Positions 59,185-64,000 of a DNA stretch of 64,000 nucleotides are shown here, one piece after another (the first letter of the stretch is position 1; every line of letters starts with the position of its first letter). A program made the position numbers and the translations under genes. The stretch comes from Allobosea lupini. GTDB taxonomy: Bacteria > Pseudomonadota > Alphaproteobacteria > Rhizobiales > Beijerinckiaceae. Location: NCBI RefSeq assembly GCF_900109525.1, contig NZ_FOAN01000011.1:62001-126000 (forward strand), in the 5' to 3' direction. A model generated the notes under the pieces. The model saw nothing but the letters and a program-made list of their open reading frames with translations. It made no database searches and was not told the DNA's origin.

Positions 59185-60721
59185 CCTCGGGACCAGCTTC
59201 ACCGCCAGCGTGGCGCGTACCCCCGACGCACTCGCCATCGTCGATGGCGAGGTCCGCCTGAGCTATTCACAATGGCTGGCGCGGATCTCCTCGCTCGTCG
59301 CCGCCTTCGACGGCATCGGGCTCAAGCCCGGCGACCATTTCGTCACCATCATGCAGAACCGCTGGGAGGCGGCGAGCCTGCATTGGGCCTGCCAGTTCGC
59401 CGGTCTGATCATGACGCCGATCAACTGGCGGGCGAAGCCGGATGAGATCGACTTCGTGCTGGAGAATGCCGGCGCCAAAGCGATCGCCTTCGAAGCCGTC
59501 TCCGCCGACGCCATGGCCGAGAGCGCGCTTGCCGCCGGCTTGCCGCTGATCGCGGTCGGCAGCGATGCCGGGCCTGCAGACTTCAGCTTCGGTGAGATGA
59601 TCGCCGTGGAGGCGCCGACCGCGACGCCCCGCGCCGGCGCCGGAGACTGGTCGCTGATGCTCTACACCTCCGGCACCACGGCCAAGCCCAAGGGCGTGCC
59701 GCGGCGGCACCGCGCCGAGCGCATGGCCGCGCTCGCCCATGTCGCGCAGAACCTCTACGGCAGCGGCGAATGCACGCTCGGCGTCATGCCGCTCTATCAC
59801 ACGATGGGGGTGCGCTCGCTGCTGGCGATGTCGCTGATCGGCGGCAGCTTCGTCTGCCTGCCGCGCTTCGATGCGGCGCGGGCGCTGGAGCTCATCGAGG
59901 CCGAGCGCGTCAGCAATCTCTATCTCGTGCCGACGCTCTATCACGACGTCGTCCATCACCCGCGCTTTGCCGTGAGCGACGTCTCCTCGGTCCGCAAGCT
60001 TGGCTTCGCCGGCGCGCCGATGACCGACGGTCTGCTCGGCAAGCTGACCGAGGCGTTCAGGCCCGAGCTCTTCGTCAACCACTACGGCTCGTCGGAAATC
60101 TACACCTTCACCATCGACCAGAATGCCGCGGCGAAGCCGGGCTGCGCCGGCAAGGCGGGGCTCAACCAGCTCATCCGCGTGGTCCGTCTCGGAGCGGCCT
60201 CGGCCGCGGAGCTGGCCCGGCCCGGCGAGGAAGGCGAGATCATCGCGCTTGCCGCCAGCGACGAGGCCTTCGAAGGCTACTGGCGCCGGCCCGAGGCCGA
60301 CGCCAAGTCGCTGCGCGACGGTTGGTACTTCACCGGCGACACCGGCTATTTCGACGAGGACGGCGACCTCTTCGTCACCGGCCGCGTCGACGACATGATC
60401 ATCACCGGCGGCGAGAACGTCTCGCCGGTCGACATCGAGAGCTGCCTGTCGCTGCATCCGGCCGTGTCGGAGGTGGCCGTGGTCGGCCTCCCCGACGAGC
60501 GCTGGGGCAAGATCGTCGTCGCCTTCGTGCAGCGCGCCTCGGCCGTATCAGCCGAGGAGCTCGACCGGCACTGCAAGGTCTCCGGCCTCGCCAATTTCAA
60601 GCGTCCGCGCTGCTACGAGTTCGTCAAGGCGATCCCGAAATCGCCGGTCGGCAAGCTGCTGCGCCGCCAGCTCGTCGCCGGCGAGTACGAGCCCGAGCGA
60701 CCCGATCTCGCCGCCGAATGA
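59177..60721 (+). CDS. class I adenylate-forming enzyme, acyl-CoA synthetase (AMP-dependent)
   Basis: A 514-residue ligase that activates a carboxylic acid to its CoA thioester via an acyl-adenylate. P-loop 'MLYTSGTTAKPKGVPRRHR' (about 162-180), A5-type 'VNHYGSSEIYTFTID' (about 298-312), 'WYFTGDTGYFDEDGDLFVTGRVDDMIITGGENVSPVDIE' (about 384-422) and catalytic Lys in 'IPKSPVGKLLRRQL' (about 489-502). Coupled with the hydroxylase upstream and a hydratase downstream it points to CoA-dependent breakdown of an aromatic or related acid. Confidence 0.93.
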   Translation: MFDLGTSFTASVARTPDALAIVDGEVRLSYSQWLARISSLVAAFDGIGLKPGDHFVTIMQNRWEAASLHWACQFAGLIMTPINWRAKPDEIDFVLENAGAKAIAFEAVSADAMAESALAAGLPLIAVGSDAGPADFSFGEMIAVEAPTATPRAGAGDWSLMLYTSGTTAKPKGVPRRHRAERMAALAHVAQNLYGSGECTLGVMPLYHTMGVRSLLAMSLIGGSFVCLPRFDAARALELIEAERVSNLYLVPTLYHDVVHHPRFAVSDVSSVRKLGFAGAPMTDGLLGKLTEAFRPELFVNHYGSSEIYTFTIDQNAAAKPGCAGKAGLNQLIRVVRLGAASAAELARPGEEGEIIALAASDEAFEGYWRRPEADAKSLRDGWYFTGDTGYFDEDGDLFVTGRVDDMIITGGENVSPVDIESCLSLHPAVSEVAVVGLPDERWGKIVVAFVQRASAVSAEELDRHCKVSGLANFKRPRCYEFVKAIPKSPVGKLLRRQLVAGEYEPERPDLAAE

Positions 60722-60750
60722 TCCCAACTCTGAAACCGAGAGCCAAAGCC

Positions 60751-61554
60751 ATGAACGCAGTCACCCCGATCCACGCCAGCCTCACCGGTCTCGACGGTTT
60801 CCGCGTCGAGATCGATTCCGCCCGCGAACGCGCCGACGTCATCCTCGACCGGCCGCCGATGAACACGGTGGCGATGGCCCAGCGCGACCAGCTGCGCAAG
60901 GTGTTCGAGGCGCTCGACGAGGACGATCGCGTGCGCATCATCGTGCTGCGCGCCGTCGGCGAGCACTTCTCCTCCGGCGGCTATATCAAGGGCTTCCTGG
61001 AGGCTTCGCCCGAGCACGTCTCCAAGCTCGCCTGGAACATCGCCGCCCCGGCGCGCTGCGCCAAGCCGGTGATCGTCGCCAACCGCGGCTACACCTTCGG
61101 CGTCGGCTTCGAGATCTCGCTCGCCTGCGACTTCCGCATCGTCTCGGAAACCTGCCAATACGCGCTGCCGGAGCAGAAGCTCGGACAGATTCCCGGCTCG
61201 GGCGGCTCGGCCCGCCTGCAGAAGATCGTCGGCATCACCCGGACCAAGGACATCGTGATGCGCTCCAAGCGCATCTCGGGCCAGCAGGCGCTCGACTGGG
61301 GCATCGCCACCGAATGCGTTCCGGACGGGGAGCTCGAGGCCGCGACCGACCGCCTGGTCGACGAGCTGCGCTCGTTCTCGCCGATCGCCCAGCGCACGGC
61401 CAAGAAGCTGCTCAACGACACCGAGGATTCGACGCTGGCGATCGCGATCGAGCTGGAAGGGCACTGCTATAGCCGCCTGCGCCAGTCCGACGATTTCCGC
61501 GAAGGCGTCGAGGCCTTCCACGCTAAGCGCGCGCCGCAGTTCACTGGCCGCTGA
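60751..61554 (+). CDS. enoyl-CoA hydratase/isomerase family protein
   Basis: A 267-residue crotonase-fold protein. Oxyanion-hole segments are 'GEHFSSGGYIKGF' (about 70-82) and 'GYTFGVGFEISLACDFRI' (about 112-129). The usual catalytic Glu positions are near 'CQYALPEQKLGQIPGSGGSARLQ' (about 134-156). The family covers hydratases, isomerases and ring hydrolases such as BadI, so the reaction is not fixed. ATG 60751 is chosen; an in-frame ATG at 60718 overlapping the ligase stop would add 11 residues. Confidence 0.9.
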   Translation: MNAVTPIHASLTGLDGFRVEIDSARERADVILDRPPMNTVAMAQRDQLRKVFEALDEDDRVRIIVLRAVGEHFSSGGYIKGFLEASPEHVSKLAWNIAAPARCAKPVIVANRGYTFGVGFEISLACDFRIVSETCQYALPEQKLGQIPGSGGSARLQKIVGITRTKDIVMRSKRISGQQALDWGIATECVPDGELEAATDRLVDELRSFSPIAQRTAKKLLNDTEDSTLAIAIELEGHCYSRLRQSDDFREGVEAFHAKRAPQFTGR

Positions 61555-61639
61555 GCCGGCAAATGACCTGCACGGGCATGCCCGCGCGGGTTCGCCCGAT
61601 CGACACCGCAGAACAACAACCAGAACCGAGGGAACGATC

Positions 61640-62821
61640 ATGAAGACGACCGGATATCTCACTGTCGCCGCCGGGCTGCTCGCTGCGACGGCGCTCACCG
61701 ACGGTGCGCTCGCTCAGAGCGGCCCGATCAAGATCGGCGTCGTCACGCCGCTCTCGGGCACCTATACCCCGATCGGCCAGCAGGTGCGCTGGGGCCTGGA
61801 GCTCGCCACCAAGGAGATCAACGCAGGGGGCGGCATCGCCGGCAGGCAGGTCAGCCTGGTCTTCGAGGACGAGGAGGCTAACCCGGCCGTCGCCGTGCAG
61901 AAGGCCGAGAAGCTGTTCCAGGTCGAGAAGGTCGACTTCCTCACCGGCACGGTCAATTCCGGCTCGACGCTCGCCGTCGCCCAGCTGGCCGAGCGCAACG
62001 CCAAGCTCGCGGCGACGACGGTCTCCTTCGCCGACTCGATCACCACCGACAAATGCTCGCCGAACATGTTCCGCGTGAACGCGCGCGCCGAGCAGCAATC
62101 GGTCGCGCTCGCCGCCTGGCTCGCCAAGGAGAAGCCGAAGGCCAAGGTCTATTATCTTGGCCCCGACTATGAGATGGGCCGCTCGACCGTCGCCGCTTTC
62201 AAGAGCAGCGCCGAGAAATCCGGTGCGCCGACCGGCGGCGAGGTGTTCGCGCCGCTCGATTCCAAGGACTACACCCAGTATTTCGGCCAGATTCGCGCTT
62301 CGCGGCCGCAGGTGCTCTACACCTCCGTCGCCGGCAACGACACGGTCAGGCTGCTGACCCAGCTGCAGGATTTCGGCCTGCTCACCAATCTGCAGGTCGT
62401 CGGCGCTTCCGGCACCGTGACTTCGCAGAACATCGGCGCGATCGGCCAGGCGGCCGAGGGCTTCGCCACCGGCGTCGGCTATTCCCCGCAGATCGACACA
62501 CCGGAGAACAAGGCGTTCGTCGCAGCCTTCCGCGCGGCCAACAAGGCCGATCCCGATCTTTACGGCGCCGACAGCTACGGCCTGCTCTTCGCCTATAAGG
62601 CCGCTGTCGAGAAGGCGGGCTCGACCGAGACCGACAAGGTGCGGGAGGCGCTGCGCGGGCTGAGCTGGCAGACGCCGCAGGGCGCCAAGACCATCCGCGC
62701 CGGCGATCATCAGGCGATGCAGCCGATGTATGTGGTGCGCGTCGCCAAGGGCAAGTTCGACATCATCGACAAGGTCGACGCCGACAAGGCGATCGGCCCC
62801 GACGCCTGCACAAGGTTCTGA
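61640..62821 (+). CDS. branched-chain amino acid-type ABC transporter substrate-binding protein
   Basis: A 393-residue LivJ-type receptor with Sec signal 'MKTTGYLTVAAGLLAATAL', mature from near 'ALAQSGPIKIGVVTPLSGTY'. 'QQVRWGLELATKEINAGGGIAGRQVSLVFEDEEANPAVAVQKAEKLF' features (about 48-95) and 'DFLTGTVNSGSTLAVAQLAERN' are typical. In Rhizobiales such receptors often bind aromatic acids. It lies 85 bases after the hydratase and before the permeases, consistent with uptake of the pathway substrate. Confidence 0.93.
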   Translation: MKTTGYLTVAAGLLAATALTDGALAQSGPIKIGVVTPLSGTYTPIGQQVRWGLELATKEINAGGGIAGRQVSLVFEDEEANPAVAVQKAEKLFQVEKVDFLTGTVNSGSTLAVAQLAERNAKLAATTVSFADSITTDKCSPNMFRVNARAEQQSVALAAWLAKEKPKAKVYYLGPDYEMGRSTVAAFKSSAEKSGAPTGGEVFAPLDSKDYTQYFGQIRASRPQVLYTSVAGNDTVRLLTQLQDFGLLTNLQVVGASGTVTSQNIGAIGQAAEGFATGVGYSPQIDTPENKAFVAAFRAANKADPDLYGADSYGLLFAYKAAVEKAGSTETDKVREALRGLSWQTPQGAKTIRAGDHQAMQPMYVVRVAKGKFDIIDKVDADKAIGPDACTRF

Positions 62822-62832
62822 GGACAGGCGCC

Positions 62833-62859
62833 GACCCCTCCCTTCACAGGGGAGGGGTC
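62833..62859 (+). repeat. stem-loop between receptor and permease genes
   Basis: GACCCCTCCC (62833-62842) pairs perfectly with GGGAGGGGTC (62850-62859) over a 7-base loop. It sits between the receptor stop and the permease start. With no T-run it probably protects the receptor mRNA 3' end or partly attenuates transcription, giving more receptor than permease. Confidence 0.6.
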
Positions 62860-62885
62860 ACACCGCCCTCGCGAAAGCACATGAC

Positions 62886-63776
62886 ATGAATGCCCTCGAC
62901 TACCTCCAATTCGTGCTGGCGCCGCAGGTCGTCAACGGGCTCGCGCTCGGGGTCGCCGTGGTGCTGGTCGCCCTCGGGCTGACGATCATCTTCGGCATGC
63001 TCGACGTCATCAACATGAGCCATGGCGAGTTCTACGCCATCGGCGCCTATGCCGCTCTCGCTCTGGGCGCAGCCGGGATCAGTTTCTGGTTCCTGCTCGT
63101 GCTGGTGCCGGTCCTGATGGTGCCGCTCGGCATGGCGGCAGAGCGCCTGCTGATCCGGCCGGTCTTCGACAGCCGGGATCGGCACGTCACCACGCTGCTC
63201 GTCACCTTCGGCCTCGCGCTCGTGGTCGAGGATCTGCTCAAGGTCGCCTTCGGGCCCAACACCCAGCGGCCGCCGACGCCGATCCCCGGCGCGACCGAGC
63301 TCGCCGGCATCATCGTGCCGAACTACCGGCTCTTCCTGATCGTGGTCGGCGCGGCGATCGTCAGCGCCGTCGCCTATGTCGTTTATCGCACCCGTCTCGG
63401 CGCGATGGTCCGGGCAGCCGCCTTCGACCGCAACATGGCGGCTTCGCTCGGCGTGCCGGTAGCGCTGGTCTATGCCGGCACCTTCGCCTTCGGCGTCGCG
63501 CTCGCCGGCCTCGCCGGCGTCCTGCTCGCGCCGATCTATTCGGTGTTCCCCACCATGGGGCGCGATTTCATCCTGCTCGCCTTCACCGTCGTCATCGTCG
63601 GCGGCATGGGCTCGATCTGGGGCGCCGTCGTCGCCGGCCTGCTCCTGACGCAGGTGCAGGCGTTGGCCAGCCTGGTGATCTCGCCGGTCTGGACCGATCC
63701 GATCGTGTTCGGGACCATGGTCGCCTTCCTCGTTTTCCGCCCGCAGGGCCTGTTCGGGAGGCTCGGCCATGCGTGA
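62886..63776 (+). CDS. branched-chain amino acid-type ABC transporter permease (LivH-like)
   Basis: A 296-residue inner membrane permease. 'VNGLALGVAVVLVALGLTIIFGMLDVINMSHGEFYAIGAY' features (about 15-55) are the LivH hallmark, with 'AFDRNMAASLGVPVALVYAGTFAFGVALAGLAGVL' (about 180-215) and 'GGMGSIWGAVVAGLLLTQVQAL' (about 240-262). ATG 62886 is used; the longer open frame upstream is a shadow of the receptor gene. It overlaps the next permease start by 8 bases. Confidence 0.93.
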   Translation: MNALDYLQFVLAPQVVNGLALGVAVVLVALGLTIIFGMLDVINMSHGEFYAIGAYAALALGAAGISFWFLLVLVPVLMVPLGMAAERLLIRPVFDSRDRHVTTLLVTFGLALVVEDLLKVAFGPNTQRPPTPIPGATELAGIIVPNYRLFLIVVGAAIVSAVAYVVYRTRLGAMVRAAAFDRNMAASLGVPVALVYAGTFAFGVALAGLAGVLLAPIYSVFPTMGRDFILLAFTVVIVGGMGSIWGAVVAGLLLTQVQALASLVISPVWTDPIVFGTMVAFLVFRPQGLFGRLGHA

Positions 63777-64000
63777 CCGGCTGACTTTGTCGATGCGCGC
63801 GAGCCATCTGCTCGCCCTGGTCTTCGTCGCTGCCGCGCTCGCGCTCGCCGCGATCGGCGCCGCCAGCGGCGACACCTTCTATCTTCGCCTCGGCACGGAG
63901 GCGCTGATCTTTGCGGGGCTCGCCCTCTCGGTCGACCTGCTGCTCGGCTATTCCGGCGCGCTCTCGCTGGGGCAGGCGCTCTATTTCGGCATCGGCGCCT
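63769..64000 (+). CDS. branched-chain amino acid-type ABC transporter permease (LivM-like), 3' truncated by window edge
   Basis: Only the first 77 residues are present. After a short cytoplasmic lead (MRDRLTLSMR) come two helices and the LivM mark 'GLALSVDLLLGYSGALSLGQALYFGIGA'. It overlaps the LivH-type gene by 8 bases. The ATPase genes of the system are expected beyond the window. Confidence 0.9.
   Translation, partial: MRDRLTLSMRASHLLALVFVAAALALAAIGAASGDTFYLRLGTEALIFAGLALSVDLLLGYSGALSLGQALYFGIGA

Noticed and set aside
62833..62859. Stem-loop considered as an intrinsic terminator.
   Set aside because: No T-run follows and the permease downstream clearly belongs to the same operon.

Overview
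The window is about 64 kb of GC-rich DNA, densely coded on both strands. Codon use, the many binding-protein-dependent ABC transporters, the long type-2 LeuA, LLM-class monooxygenases, ThuA/Gfo-Idh sugar genes and CoxLMS-type molybdenum hydroxylases fit an environmental alphaproteobacterium of the Hyphomicrobiales (Bosea/Bradyrhizobium-like). The sequence alone does not fix the genus. I see no rRNA, complete tRNA, CRISPR array, phage gene, transposase or integrase, so this looks like chromosomal or chromid-type metabolic DNA. Both window edges cut a gene: a peptide-type binding protein at 1 and a LivM-type permease at 64000.

Layout. 1-4460: Dpp/Opp-type importer (binding protein, two permeases, a fused double ATPase), followed by an M20 deacylase, an EamA exporter and a double-PAS hybrid histidine kinase (to 8900). 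8907-15623 (minus): LacI regulator and a ribose-type importer with a tagatose/psicose-epimerase-like TIM barrel; its promoter has a LacI-type palindrome in the -35/-10 spacer and the leader holds a possible uORF. 15792-16396: long intergenic region with strong overlapping inverted repeats. 16397-24823 (plus): sulfur or N-substituted amino acid module with flavin reductase, three LLM monooxygenases, a GNAT, a permease-ATPase fusion and two paralogous binding proteins. 24867-26543 (minus): leuA with a possible leader peptide.

26838-34692: two convergent operons sharing a bidirectional terminator. The plus one has two permeases, a glycerophosphodiesterase and a Tat-exported binding protein; the minus one has two ATPases and a type I phosphodiesterase. 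Together they make one complete importer. 34896-36798 (minus): amino-acid oxidase/dehydrogenase and an NAD(P)-binding protein. 36863-43255 (minus): a complete Opp-type importer plus an alpha/beta hydrolase, divergent from an RpiR regulator (43353-44225) with an inverted repeat between them. 44472-46823: an orphan molybdenum hydroxylase large subunit.

46836-52896 (minus): sugar operon of binding protein, two permeases, Gfo/Idh dehydrogenase, ThuA and LacI, with no ATPase of its own. 53041-64000 (plus): SDR, AraC regulator, then a CoxL subunit fused to an SRPBCC (CoxG-like) domain with its FAD and 2Fe-2S partners, an acyl-CoA synthetase, an enoyl-CoA hydratase and a Liv-type importer. This last block reads as import, hydroxylation, CoA activation and side-chain or ring processing of an organic acid. 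Overall the window is a chain of self-contained 'importer plus enzymes plus regulator' cassettes, seven ABC systems in all.
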